The translations under genes and the position numbers were made by a program. Positions 1 through 11,835 of a stretch of DNA of 64,000 nucleotides are shown here, piece by piece. Location: positions 47,591,335 through 47,655,334 of the forward strand of contig CM071930.1 of the NCBI GenBank assembly GCA_016081115.2, written 5' to 3'. The stretch comes from Rehmannia glutinosa (taxonomy: Eukaryota > Streptophyta > Magnoliopsida > Lamiales > Orobanchaceae). The notes under the pieces are model-generated. The model had not been told where the DNA came from, made no database searches, and saw only the letters and a list, made by a program, of their open reading frames with translations. Each line of letters begins with the position of its first letter. Within the stretch, counting starts at the first letter, position 1.

Positions 1-1116
1 GGGTGAACTCATCAATTGGGTCATATTTGAAAAAGTGGGGGTGGGTGAACTTATAAGGTGGGTGTACTCATCAAATTTGGGGGTGCCAATAGCGCCACCC
101 TTTAAGAATAAGTTGTTAAAATGTTTGGATAAAAATAAAATAATAGATCTTTTAAGATTTTAGTAATGACAATTTTGTAATTAAAATAGTCAAAATTAAA
201 AGAGTTTGTTGAAATAATATCTTATGTTGAAAAAAAGTTAGGACTCCCCACCTTTTTTAAAACAATTTATAAGCTTCTAACATTTTATTTTTGAAGCTTA
301 TAAGATCTTTTTTAAAAATATTTTACCAAACAATTTTAAAGAGCTATAAGCTCTTAAACATCTTATAAGATATTTTGAAGAGCTTATAAGCTAAGGTCAG
401 CCAGACACCCTCTACCATTAGATCATGTGTCTACCATTACATCACATGAAACGTTAATATTAAATTATTGTAATAGATTTTTTTTTTCTTTTAAAGATAA
501 AGAAGCACAAGTGCACAACATCAGTTAAAATGTCAGAAGTATTTTGGAAAGTTTTTTCTCTATTATTATTTATTTCAAAAAGTTTAAAACAAAATAAGCA
601 TTTCAACACTCAAAAATTTGTCCTCAATAGCACAAACTAATTAATCAACCCGACATAACAAAAAAATCAATACTGCCCGAAACTTATTGACTTTATAAAA
701 CAAGATCTAGACATTAAAAGCAGCAAAAGTACGTATGGAACTTAAGATAAATTATCCCATTCAAAATTGCAAAACATATACAAGATATGGAGGAAACAAT
801 AAAAAAGCTGCTTGATGCAAGATATTGATTGAATTATAGTACATCATTTTGATGTAGAAGACCAGTTGAATTAGTACTACATCATTTTGAGGTAAAAAAG
901 ATTAGCTTAACCGTTCTAATTATTTGAATTATGGTATTTTCAACAGGTTTCACGTGTTTTGAATTGAGAAAAACTTGTCTCAATCCGTATTGTAAGGTAT
1001 ATGAGTTGAATTTGACATCATTGATGTGGAATTTATACGACTGGTCACATTAATTGGTACCAAGATTGTTTCTATCGCCTCCAGCTTGGGACATATTTGA
1101 ATATTTTTTAAATGAT
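1..1116. other. non-genic AT-rich stretch
   Basis: No coding signal is visible. The first 110 bases hold a repeated GT/G-rich phrase (gggtggg, gtgaac, tcatcaa), which looks like the end of a repeat lying mostly outside the window. The rest is AT-rich with short inverted A/T runs around 240-400. I see no gene here. Confidence 0.5.
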
Positions 1117-1462
1117 GTTAAATTTGGAGGACTTGGTATGGTCCCACATAGCGTACCCAATATGAGAGAGAGTCAAAACCCATCAAGTGATATTACATCC
1201 TAAAACCAATTGGTTACAGGAGGAGTAACTCACTTGGCTTATGTGGACACTCTCATCAGAGGATCCTCCACACCCAATCACATCATGTGATATGACCCAC
1301 CTTGGGCCGAGTATGGGGCCACCTCAGATACAATGTTAAATTCGGGGGGACTTGGACGGTCTCACACATGAAGCGTATCTAATATAGAAAAGAGCTCAAG
1401 CCCACCAAGTGAGTTTTCATCCTAAAACCAATTGGTGATAGGAGGAGTAGCTCACTTGGCTT
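1117..1462. repeat. two diverged copies of a roughly 125-bp dispersed-repeat motif
   Basis: Positions 1117-1240 and 1333-1462 share a long common phrase running from 'gttaaattyggrgg' through 'cctaaaaccaattggt' to 'ggaggagtarctcacttggctt'. The copies are separated by about 90 bases. The phrase is of the kind found in short LTR-type repeats across many dicots (recollection, not a search). No coding capacity is visible. Confidence 0.55.
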
Positions 1463-1499
1463 ATAAAGTGGATTATCTTCCTTAATTAATCAATGTGGG

Positions 1500-3860
1500 A
1501 CAACTCACAAGTGACATATCTCAACACATAAATAAATGTTTTCCACTTATAAACTAAAATATTGAACTTTCATAAATTCAAATAAAATATTAAATTTAAA
1601 ATTTGTATAGTTGATGAGGACCTGCAGTGTCACTCTGACAAACTGCTGCTAGTCCAAATTCTCTATTTTAAATTGCATTTAATCTCGTACAGCAAATATC
1701 TTAAATATACTCAAAGTGTACATTAATGATGTCATCAATGCCCTTGGCTTGTAGAAATGATAATTGAATATGAGGTTTCTGATGTGTACTATTGTAGTCT
1801 TGCAGAAACCAATTCTAGAATTATACGATCATAGTTTATTCACTTTCATAGTTAGCTTTTAAGAATATCCTTTTTCATGTTTAGTTTTGATTAATTATTC
1901 TGTATCATCTGTCAAAATAATAAAAACGATATATATATAGATATAGAGGATTTAGATCCGGTGAGTCCAAATAAGTATAAATCTGGAACATTGGGTTAAT
2001 TTTTAAACGGTTTAGATTTAACAGATTTTTAGGTTTTTTTATAGTAAATTTATTAATGAAAAGGATACTTTGATAATTCCAACTTAATATAAGTTATTGT
2101 GAAGGAGTTATTTTTGGTTGTGCCTTTTCAAGTTCCTGGAATCATGAGATTGCAATTAGAGACAGTTTCATTTGTGTATCTCTTCCCTCTAAGTCTTCCC
2201 TTTGTGAGTCTGTAAAAACTGAAAGAAGTCCTCCCCATCTCTCTTGTGCTTTTATTAAAAACTGAAAGAAGTCCTCCCTATTTCTCCTTTTGTTGAACCC
2301 TTTTTTTATCTCTTGAATACACACAGAAATGCACACGACTCCATCTCGGCCCGCATCATCTCCGACTTGACGGCAACAACATCTTCCCCGACTCGAGGAC
2401 ACCCACATGGTCTTCGACTCGACGACAACATCATCCAAATTTTGAGGAGTTTGGAATAACATCGATTATCTGCAAGAGGACGAGGGTTGGTTTTTCTTCA
2501 TATTTTTAGAATATGTTTTTAGAATATTTGGGTTCAATCTATTGTATAAGGCATTTGATAATTTATAATATTTCTGATTTTTTATAATATTTTTATGTTG
2601 TTACAGTTTCAAACCCTAGAATTGTTGTGTGGTTCTGTTTTTTTTTTTTTTCGTTTGTGGATTTTAGGGTGTATGGTTAGATTCTTTTTCTTAGATTTTC
2701 ATTGACTTTGATGATTTTGCTCTGTTTTGATTGAGTTTGGAGTTGGGTAAAATTATTTTGGTTGTAATAGGAATTTTTTTAGGGGAATAGGATTTTGCGG
2801 ATTGCTCTATTTTGTTTAAGTATATGGGAACTGCTTATGGATGTTTTTGGTATTGCTTATTCATGTTTGGTTCATTGCTTATGTATGCTTTGTTTACTAT
2901 TTTAAGTTAATAGGGTTTTAATTGAAAAACAAATTGAGAAAATATGGTTTAATTATGATTGCTCTGTTTTAATTGAAAAAACAAATTGGGGAAAAATAGG
3001 GTTTAATTAGAATTGTTGTGTTTTTTTAAGTATTGGCAACTGCTTGTTGAGGTTTTTAGTGATGCTTGCGTAAGTTTGTTTTATTGCTTATGTATGCGTT
3101 GTTTTAATGTTTTTAATAAAATTACACTTTCATCGACTTAATTTAATTTTAGTGTTGGCAATTTTATAATTTTTCATGTAGTGATAAAATAATCGGTGAA
3201 ATATGGTTTAACTAGGATTGCTATGTTTTTTATATTTTAAACATGGTTTACACTGCTCATTTATGTTATTAATTATGCTTATATATGTTTGTTATACTGC
3301 TTATGTATGCTCTATATTTTGCTTATAATAGTTGGTGAAATATGGTTTAACTTGAATTGCTCTTTTTTTTATATTTAAACATAGTTTTGACTGCTCATTG
3401 ATGCTTTTAATTATGCTTATATATGCTTGTTTTAATGCTCATGTATGCTTTATATTCTGTTTATTTTTCATATAATTGACTGGTGTTTTTTTGATAGATT
3501 TTGGTTTGGAAATGGCAAAAGATAGTAGGAAATAAAGGCCGCAAGGAAATATGCAGCTGCAATTTGTTTGGATATGAATGAGCAGAGGGAGTTGAATTTG
3601 GTAGAGGCGAAGAAGTTTGCTGGAACGATGTAGGATCTTAACGAAATGATTATGTTTTTTTATTTTTGATCAAATGGTTGAATTTGGTAGTATTTATTTT
3701 TAAATTTAAATTTATGATTGGTTTAGAGTAGTTGATGTACATGCGTAGTTTGCTATAGGAATGTTTTGAGTTAGTTGCATATTTTCTTTGATGAATGTTC
3801 AATTTTTTTTGTATAACATATGTTGTGTTATTCATAGTTGAGTACATGGACTTTTTTTTT
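1500..3860. other. non-genic AT-rich stretch
   Basis: Long T runs and degenerate repeats of a 'tgcttatgtatgcttt' type phrase occur around 2830-3460. A short readable segment near 3534-3630 gives a peptide beginning KAARKYAAAICLDMNEQRE-like in one frame, but it has no partner exon that I recognise. I see no supported gene. Confidence 0.45.
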
Positions 3861-3866
3861 TATCAT

Positions 3867-4248
3867 GAACAATTTGATCAAAAAGCAATAAAACAAGCAT
3901 ACATAAGCAGTACTTAATACGTCAATAAGCAGTAAAACATATGGACTAAATAAGCAATTTGTTTGGTTGCTGAACAATTTGCTCAAAAAGCTGTAAAACA
4001 AGCATACATAAGCAGTATTTAATACATCAATAAGCATGAAAACATATGGACTAAATAAGCAATTTGCTTGGTTCCTGAATAATTTGCTCAAAAAGCAGTA
4101 AAACAAGCTTACATAAGCAGTACCTAATGCGCCAATAAGTAGTAAAATATATGGACTAAATAAACAAATTGTTTGGTTTCTGGACAATTTGCTAAAAAAG
4201 CAGTAAAATAAGCACACATAAGCAGTACTTAATACGTCAATAAGCAGC
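3867..4248. repeat. tandem repeat, period about 105 bp, nearly four copies
   Basis: Four successive units start near 3867, 3972, 4076 and 4181 with 'gaacaatttgmtcaaaaag' and run through 'aaacaagcatacataagcag' and 'atatggactaaataa'. The last unit is cut short. Because 105 is a multiple of three, the minus strand stays open for about 160 codons and gives a repetitive hydrophobic peptide. That opening is better explained by the repeat period than by selection for a protein. Confidence 0.85.
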
Positions 4249-4495
4249 ACCCCAAATTGTTCTCCCTTAAACACAGACACACATTGGTGGTGTTTGTAGT
4301 CCATATGCAACAATTACTCGATAGACAAGCATTATGAGTATATTATCCAAGCATATTGTTTTTTTTTGTTTTTGCATAACATCACAGTTCTATTCAGCAA
4401 ACTATATTTAATGTGAGAACTAAGCAACATTTTCACTAGCAATTGTTTATGCACAACTAAGCAACATTCTAAACAAGAGCTAGTCTCCTATCGAC

Positions 4496-4523
4496 CGTCT
4501 AACGGATCTAGATCCGTTAGACG
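4496..4523. repeat. perfect 28-bp palindrome at element end
   Basis: The sequence reads the same on both strands, with its centre at the ctag of 'gatctagatc'. The related right end (about 5744-5770) holds an imperfect version interrupted by a 7-bp spacer. It may be a transposase recognition site or a hairpin end; that is inference. Confidence 0.8.
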
Positions 4524-5059
4524 GGTATAAATATCCTACCCATCGCCCATCCCTGACCCGGATTCACCAAAAAAAAGTAAAAAGAAAAAACCCCACTTTC
4601 GTCACGTTCTCTCCCTCTCTCTAATATACGTGTCTGTGTATATTTATGTATATCTACATCCATACGCCTATCTTGCGCCCTTCTAGACCATTTATCAAAG
4701 CAGTATCTTTATCAGCAGCTTCTAATGACATGTCGTCACTTTCCTCCACAAGTATCCTTAGGAACTGATGATAAAGAAAGATCTCATTATTAGAAATCAT
4801 ATCCACTGGTTGCAACAAATCCCTAGCACTTGAGAAAACTGGAACGTTTGAATACCAAAATTTAATGATAATTCAAAAAGGACTGATGTGAACATTGAGG
4901 TGTTTAAAGCCTAGATTATCACAACAGAAATCAAATCCGGTGCTTGTCTATGCTTTTTTTCCCAAATTTTACATTGAAAATCAAGTTGTGCCTTCATGAT
5001 TTGAGAATTGAGAATGTTGCTAATGAAAGACACAAATAGAAAATAGAAGAAAACACTAA

Positions 5060-5680
5060 ATGATACAAGTATTAGTATCAGCTAATACTTTTATGGAGAA
5101 GTGCTTATACATTTTATAAGAAAAACTAATACTTTGCAGGAGCACTACTAGAATACTCTCTAGGAAATTACTAATACTTTTTCGAGAAACTACTAATACT
5201 TTTTCGAGGGACAACTAATACATTTTGGGATAAAAATTTAATTATATTCAAGGAACTACTAATACTTTTTCGAGGAACTACTAATACTTTTTTGAGGGAC
5301 TGCTAATACATTTTAGGAGTATATTCAGGAGAAATACTAAAATACTCTTCAGGGATCTACTAATACGTTTCACAAGAACTGCTAATACTTTTTAGAAGGA
5401 TGACTAATACTTTTCAGAAGGACAGTTAATACATTTTGGGAGAAAAATTTAATTATATTCAGGGAAACTACTAAAATACTCTCTAGGGAACTACTAATAC
5501 TTTTTCCAAAAAACTACTAATACTTTTTTGGGGGACTGCTAATATATTTCGGGAGTATATTTAGGAGAAATACTAAAATATTCTTCAGGGAACTACTAAT
5601 ACATTTCAAAAGAACTGCTAATACTTTTTAGAAGGACGATAATACTTTTCAGAAGGACTTTTAATACCGGTGGTCCCTTA
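5060..5680. repeat. degenerate 'actaatactttt' minisatellite
   Basis: At least fifteen occurrences of 'actaata(c)(t)ttt' separated by G-rich linkers such as 'cgaggaact' and 'gggactgc'. A longer phrase containing 'ggagtatattcaggagaaatactaaaatactc' variants recurs near 5310 and 5550, showing higher-order duplication. The array fills the interior of the TIR element. Confidence 0.75.
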
Positions 5681-5770
5681 AAACTACTAAAACACCACTG
5701 CTAATATTGCAAAAATGCCACCGGGTCCGCGGGTCAGATCCGTCTAACAGGTCAGACCCGTTAGATGGTC

Positions 5771-6089
5771 TGACAGAAGTTTTTGTGTTTAAACAATTGT
5801 GAGTAACTGCTCCTATTTTCATGAAATTTAATTGACTTATCGAGATTATAATCAGGATCCATAATGTAAGATAACACCAATTGTGGGTAACTGTTCATAT
5901 TTTCATGGGATATAATTGATTTTGGCGCCTCCTATTTTTTTTGGACTAATATACCCCTATTTTGATTTTATTAGTTTTTTTATATATGTTAGGCAAATCA
6001 AATATAAGCTGTTGAAATAGGTAGATCTGTGGTATGGATTTGGTCCTACATACTTACATAAGACATGGGTCATATATAACCCTTCCCCT
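5771..6089. other. short non-genic spacer
   Basis: AT-rich sequence between two TIR elements. Two related phrases ('caattgtgrgtaactg' near 5795 and 5878) suggest a small local duplication. No gene is visible. Confidence 0.4.
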
Positions 6090-6469
6090 GGGACACCCTC
6101 CCTTATATGAGACAGTGGGGATTTATCCAAGCCTTTGAAAATATTCCAATTGAGAGTCCAGATTTAATGGCTAATATTTAAATTAATAATTATTAATTAT
6201 AATTAGTAAGGGTATAATTGACTATTTAAGTAAATAACCATCCATGTAATTGACGTGTCCTAAATTCTAGGATGTGATATGCACTAAATAATAGCGACAA
6301 AATCTTACCAAATCAAACCTAATAGAGCCAAAAAAAAGGCAGACAATACCAAAAATTTCGAAACACCAGTGTCATTTTTTGCATAAAATAAATGCAATTC
6401 AATACACAGTGAAATAAATATATTCGTACAACACAGTAATATTAAAGTGAATAAACAGTATTATTTGGA

Positions 6470-7120
6470 AGGATTAAACACATTCTTATCGACTTAGTAT
6501 GTATATTGTATATCATCCTAAATTATTTGGAAGGATTAAACACGCTCTTATTTTTTGTATAAAATAAATGCACTTCAATACACAGTGAAATAAATATATA
6601 ATGCAGTAAAATTTCGACATTTATACAGTACAACGCTCTTAACCACACAGTAATGTTAAAGTGAATAAACAATATTATTTGGAAGGATTAAACACGTTCT
6701 TATTGACTTAGTATGTACACTGTATATCATCCTAAATTATTTGGAAGGATTAAACACGTTCTAATACTATGTACACAGTAAAACTGCACTAATTATACAA
6801 TATTCTAATACTATGTACGCAATAAAAATGCAATAATTATACATCGTGTTACATTAACATCTCACTAAATATACATAAAATCTAAAGTAAGTATACATAC
6901 ATTCTTGCTTTGGTTTTACAGGATATATACATAGTCTTTCCACCCAAAAAAGAAAAACTGGAAACATCTTTTTTCCCTAAAAAAAAAGCAGTAAAACTAC
7001 ACTAATTATACAACATTCTAATACTAATTACGCAGTAAAACTGCACTAATTGTACAACATTCTAATACTATATACGCAGTAAAACTGCACTAATTATACA
7101 ACATTCTAAACTATGTACAC
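6470..7120. repeat. two interleaved tandem repeat families
   Basis: A phrase 'ttatttggaaggattaaacac' followed by 'ttctta' and 'gacttagtatgta' recurs near 6470, 6530, 6678 and 6741. A second phrase, 'cagtaaaactgcactaattatac', recurs about five times between 6770 and 7110. Both lie inside the long-TIR element and have no coding potential. Confidence 0.75.
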
Positions 7121-7530
7121 ATTCAAACTGCATTAATTAAACATTTCAACAAAAATAATATTCAGTTTTAGTCCACCAACCAAAAGCTTAGGCGTAGTCC
7201 TAGTAATCAACATGGGGAACAAATCCTTCACACTATTCTTGACAACACAACTGCCCCTTCTCATTTTCTTAGGCTGAGCATTTGCTTCCCCCGCCCCACT
7301 ACTCGTACCACCAATATTAAGTTACCTTTTTGGTTGTCCTCTAGCCATCTTCACAAATTAGCAACTGCTATTAAGAAGACAAAGAAAATATCATCATTCT
7401 AATTCAACAAAATGCAATGACAAACATCTGATGGCAAAAACATTTAAATTATATTATACAACTACAAACGAAATTATATGTTGAATACATACCCAAAAAT
7501 GTATTGCGCTACACACCAAAATTGTAAAAA

Positions 7531-7860
7531 ATAACCACTAAAACTTAACCAAGATTACAGTAGAATAATATCACCCATAAGTCAAATTAAATCTAATTTC
7601 CTGAACTGAAACCCATAAATCAAAATTAAACTATGTACTTCACTAAACAACAAAATTGTATTAAATAACTACTAAACCTTAACTAAGAATACAGTAGAAT
7701 AATATTACCCATAAGTCAAATTTAATCTAATTTCCTGAACTGAAACCCATAAATCAAAATTAAACTATGTACTTCACTAACCAACAAAAATGTATTAAAT
7801 AACCACTAAACCTTAACTAAGTATACAGTAGAACTCACAAAAACTACAACCTCAAAAAAT
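7531..7860. repeat. tandem repeat, period about 120 bp, two to three copies
   Basis: Units starting near 7540, 7665 and 7800 share 'actaaaccttaactaag', 'acagtagaataat', 'cccataagtcaaatt' and 'cctgaactgaaacccataaa'. The third copy is partial and runs into a shorter repeat of 'cacaaaaaacacaacctcaaaaa' type up to about 8080. Confidence 0.75.
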
Positions 7861-8806
7861 CCAGAAAAATCAATGTCAAAAATTATTAAATGTCGAAAAC
7901 ACAAACCCACAACTCACAAAAAACACAACCTCAAAAATTACAGAAAAAATCGAAGTAAAAAATTAATAGAAGTCGAAAACAAAAACCCCAATCTCACAAA
8001 AAATCACAACCACAAAATATCCAGAAAAATCGAAGTCGAAAGTCGAAAACACAAATCCAACCATGAAATTACCAGAAATTGAAATCTCCAGCAAAATCGA
8101 ATATAACTAAACCCTATAACAATAAATCCCCAAAAATCAAAAGATAAAACCCTAGAAACTACACAAACTACTTCTAAAATATTTTCAAGATTTGAGTTAA
8201 AATTACATAACAAGAAATTAAACAAAATGTGTGAAACTTACAGTTATATATGTTAATCTCACGCCCCAAATAGATTACGGTAAAGAAAAAGGAATCTCCT
8301 CCAAGCCAGTCGGTCGCGGGTTGAGAAGGGACGGTGAGAGAGACAGTGAGAAGAGAGAGTATTTTCTCCAAGCCGGTCGGTCGCACAATGAGAAAAGACG
8401 CTGAGGGAGAGGGTGAGAAGATGGAGTGTTTGAATGTGAGATGAAATGGTGAGAGAGACGGTGAAGATGAGAAGAGAAAGTAATTGAAAAATGAGAGAAA
8501 TTTTCTCGGGCAGTGGTGAAGAGACGTGAACTATCAGAGAATATGCACAAATACGATGTTTGAACTCTCCAAAAATAGCGTGAATTAAGAAAGATAAAAA
8601 TAACTTACCTTTAACAAAATAACGAAAAACCCCATACTGAAAAAACGAATAATATGTAAATTACATCTTTGACCTTGTTTAATTGTATCAGTTAATAACC
8701 TGCCTAAAATAAAGGGATTAATCTGAGCCATACAAAATATCAATCCAATGGCTTGGATAAATCCCCACTGTCTCAAATAAGGGGGGTGTCTTATTTGAAC
8801 CAAATC

Positions 8807-8807
<1 letters not shown>

Positions 8808-8840
<33 letters not shown>
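8808..8840. repeat. (TA)n microsatellite
   Basis: A near-perfect alternating AT run immediately outside the right TIR of the preceding element. Confidence 0.85.
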
Positions 8841-9097
8841 TATATGGATTATGTCGAAATTTATTAAAGGGCAATTATTTAAGTTGATTTTTTCCTCCTC
8901 ATCGAACATTACTGCAATTAATAAAAAAAATTGCATGAAAATAAATACTCTACGTAATTTATCTTATTTTTGCTCTCTATATGCAATGCAGTATTCATAT
9001 TTTTAATACCAATATAAAAATGTCGGCATATCCCTAACAAATGAATCATATTAAAAATTCCATAGTCAAAAAAGAAAAAAAATAATTATATTATTTT

Positions 9098-9470
9098 TTA
9101 TATATGAAGCACTGATACGGATACAGGATACGAATATGATACGACACGGGTATATGGGAATACGATATATTTTGAAATTTTAAGGATACATGTATGATAT
9201 ATATATAATATAAAATTATATATTTTTATATTATGAAAATACATGCGTATTAAGTACAATTAAAAAATAATGTTTCAAGTATAAAAAATTAAAATTTCAT
9301 AAGTACTCAAATCTGAAATGTGATAATTCACATAGACACACAAAAAAATGCTGAAAAAATGAAGAATAAATTATATCTATTTCCATGTGTAGATATATTA
9401 ATGGAGTATTGGACAAAGTATCGTATCGGATAAATATCCGAGCACGGGTACGGCATCCTCAGGAAAATGT
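9098..9470. repeat. dispersed repeat rich in 'gatacg' motifs
   Basis: The left part has gatacggatacaggatacg and gatacgacacgg. The right part has tatcgtatcggataaatatcc and gcacgggtacggcatcct, in partly inverted arrangement. The centre is AT-rich. It looks like a small dispersed element upstream of DXR; its class is unknown to me. Confidence 0.4.
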
Positions 9471-9550
9471 ACATGTTTTCTAGATTTTTATCAAAAAAAT
9501 TAAAATGGAAATCATTACTAACACTAACAGTGAGTTGCTGTAATTTTCGG

Positions 9551-9560
9551 TATATATACC
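9551..9560 (+). promoter_or_regulatory. candidate TATA box of DXR
   Basis: tatatatacc lies about 220 bp upstream of the DXR start codon, with a transcribed leader of plausible length between. It is the best TATA-like match in the proximal upstream region. This is a sequence match only. Confidence 0.35.
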
Positions 9561-9770
9561 AAACTTCCTATAAAGACAGATACAGACAGCTCATTTCAAG
9601 AGCCCACATTATCTACATACAAAATACTATCTCTAAATTGCCATCCTTTAACTAATTTTTGTACAGTTCTGTTCATTACTTTCTTCATCATATTTTCGCT
9701 CTTGAAAGAACTGAAAACATATAAAACTTCCAACAGTTACTTCAGTTTCGCGCAGCTTGCGGCTTTTGTT

Positions 9771-11799
9771 ATGGCTTTGAATTTGCTTTCGCCAATCGCA
9801 ATCAAGTCCCTCTCTTTCTTCGATTCCTCAAATTACAACCTTAATTTTCTCAGGCTCGAAGGTTTATCCAATGCTCTACACATATTTGCATGGTTTAAAA
9901 ATGTAAATTTTGCTGGGTTTTTGTTTGGCTTTTTAGTGGGTTCAAGAATTTTTCGAGTGTGAGATTCTGATTAGCCTTTTATGTGAAATTATGTAGTAGG
10001 ATTTTGTTGCTGTGACAATAAATCGAATTCCTATTATAAATGTGGGGGATGAAATTTATCTATTTATTTGTTTTGTGATGTTTTTTTTTGTCTACATTAC
10101 TGTTTGGTCGACTTGTTTAGGGTTCTGTCATTTTGGATCATCTTTTGAATAAGCAACTTAAGTATGATTTTCTTTTTTTATGTTTTATGGAGTTTGTTGT
10201 TTGCTGAATGTCGTATTTTATTGGTGCAAAGTTGAATTGTGAATATAGTAAGATACAATTTTTTTTATGCTAAAATTTAGAGGAGAGCCCAACATGGGGT
10301 ATGGTTTAGTAGTAACAGAGCAAATTGGCCATTTACGTGTTTTTTTTTCACTATTTTGACTGAAAAGTGACCGTCATACCCTCCTTGTATGCTTTGGTTA
10401 GTTATTTGGCCAATTGTTAAAAATCAATGCGGTAATGTACCCGTCCTGAGAAAAGAAAAAGAGCAAAATAGACAAATTAACTAAAAAATGGCTAAAAAAA
10501 CTTTGTTTGAAAAATGTGGCCAAAAAACATTCTTGTTATGGACAAATGACCAAAAATCGGACGGACTCTTTGGTTTAAGATTGTGATTTCTTTTAAAGAT
10601 TATATAGATTTGGAATTTTTCTTCAGGTGAGTTTGCTTTGAAGAGGAAAGGAAATGGATGCACTTATGCAAAGAGAGTCCATTGTTCGGCACAACAACCT
10701 CCTCCGGCGTGGCCGGGCCGGGCTGTTTCTGAACCAGGTCGGAAAAGTTGGGACGGCCCGAAGCCAATTTCAGTTGTTGGATCAACAGGCTCTATTGGAA
10801 CTCAGGTGAAAGAATGAAATTCACTTAAAATCGTGTAAGATAAAAAATATGTCCGACTTATTAAGCCTATATTCACATACCTCTCCTTGGTCATGTATGC
10901 ATTCATGCACCTAACACTTGATGTCTGATTTGTTGTTAACTTCTTTTTATCGGCTATCGAAAATGGGCATACTTCCTTAGGTTGTTTATAAATTTACAAT
11001 CTGCAGACATTGGACATAGTCGCGGAGAATCCTGGTAAATTTAAAGTTGTTGCACTTGCAGCTGGTTCGAACGTGACTCTTCTTGCTGATCAGGTGGTTA
11101 ATTCATTAATTCCTGCTACCTTGTAGTTTTAGGAAAATTCTAGATGCTTATTAACCATGTATTCTCAAATTAAGTTGTCTAACAACCATCTAAAACAATG
11201 TAAATTATGCCACGAGACCATGGTGTTTAAGAAGTAGCTTGAAAATCTCTCTTTCTTCCGTTACTAAATAGTCCTGTCATTGTTTTAGGCAATTTTGTTG
11301 GTCATATTATGATAGGTTGAAGTTTAATGACAAATTAATTCTTTCATCAATTCAACTGTACTAATGCATAATTAGGCTATATGTTGGTTATGTTGGACCT
11401 AAACTCAAGCTTTGCTCTATGATGTGTATTTTCTAATTGAGATACCTAATTATGCAGGTAAAAACATTTAAACCTAAATTAGTTGCCGTCCGAAATGAGA
11501 CCTTATATGATGAGCTCAAAGAGGCTCTGGCTGATATGGAAGAGAAGCCTGAAATTATTCCTGGAGAACAGGGAGTCATCGAGGTTAAATTTAATCTAGA
11601 TAATTAATTTTCAGATAGTTGATTTGTATTAATCTATTCTTAGCGCTTTCTTATTGATATTTCGTGTCAGGTAGCCCGCCATCCAGATGTTGTTACTGTA
11701 GTCACAGGAATTGTTGGCTGCGCGGGTTTGAAGGTAAACTTGATCATTTCTCCAAAAGCTTGTGTCCTTTTTCAATTAGCTCGATTATGCTCCCCCCCC

Positions 11800-11835
<36 letters not shown>

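Larger units (their letters stand above)
4493..5770. mobile_element. non-autonomous TIR element with internal minisatellite
   Basis: The left end begins gaccgtctaacgg and the right end finishes ccgttagatggtc, which are inverted copies with one mismatch. Weaker inverted similarity continues outward for about ten bases. Just inside the left end is a perfect 28-bp palindrome (4496-4523). Most of the interior (about 5060-5680) consists of degenerate repeats of a 'ctactaatacttttt' phrase, partly organised in a higher-order unit of about 200 bp. No transposase coding is visible, so the element is non-autonomous. Exact ends and target duplication are not certain. Confidence 0.55.
6090..8798. mobile_element. 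non-autonomous element with long (over 40 bp) TIRs
   Basis: The left end near 6090-6137 contains 'gagacagtggggatttatcc' preceded by 'gacaccctccctta' and followed by 'aagcc'. The same phrase appears inverted at about 8751-8798, so the terminal inverted repeats exceed 40 bp. Long TIRs are typical of Mutator-like elements, but no transposase is visible, so the superfamily is inference. The interior is mostly tandem repeats. One possible minus-strand coding remnant at about 7150-7350 starts with a basic MARGQPKR-like peptide and has a stop soon after. Confidence 0.65.

Noticed and set aside
2142..2462. 106-codon minus-strand frame
   Set aside because: No recognisable domain, AT-rich surroundings, and no splice partner or promoter signal.
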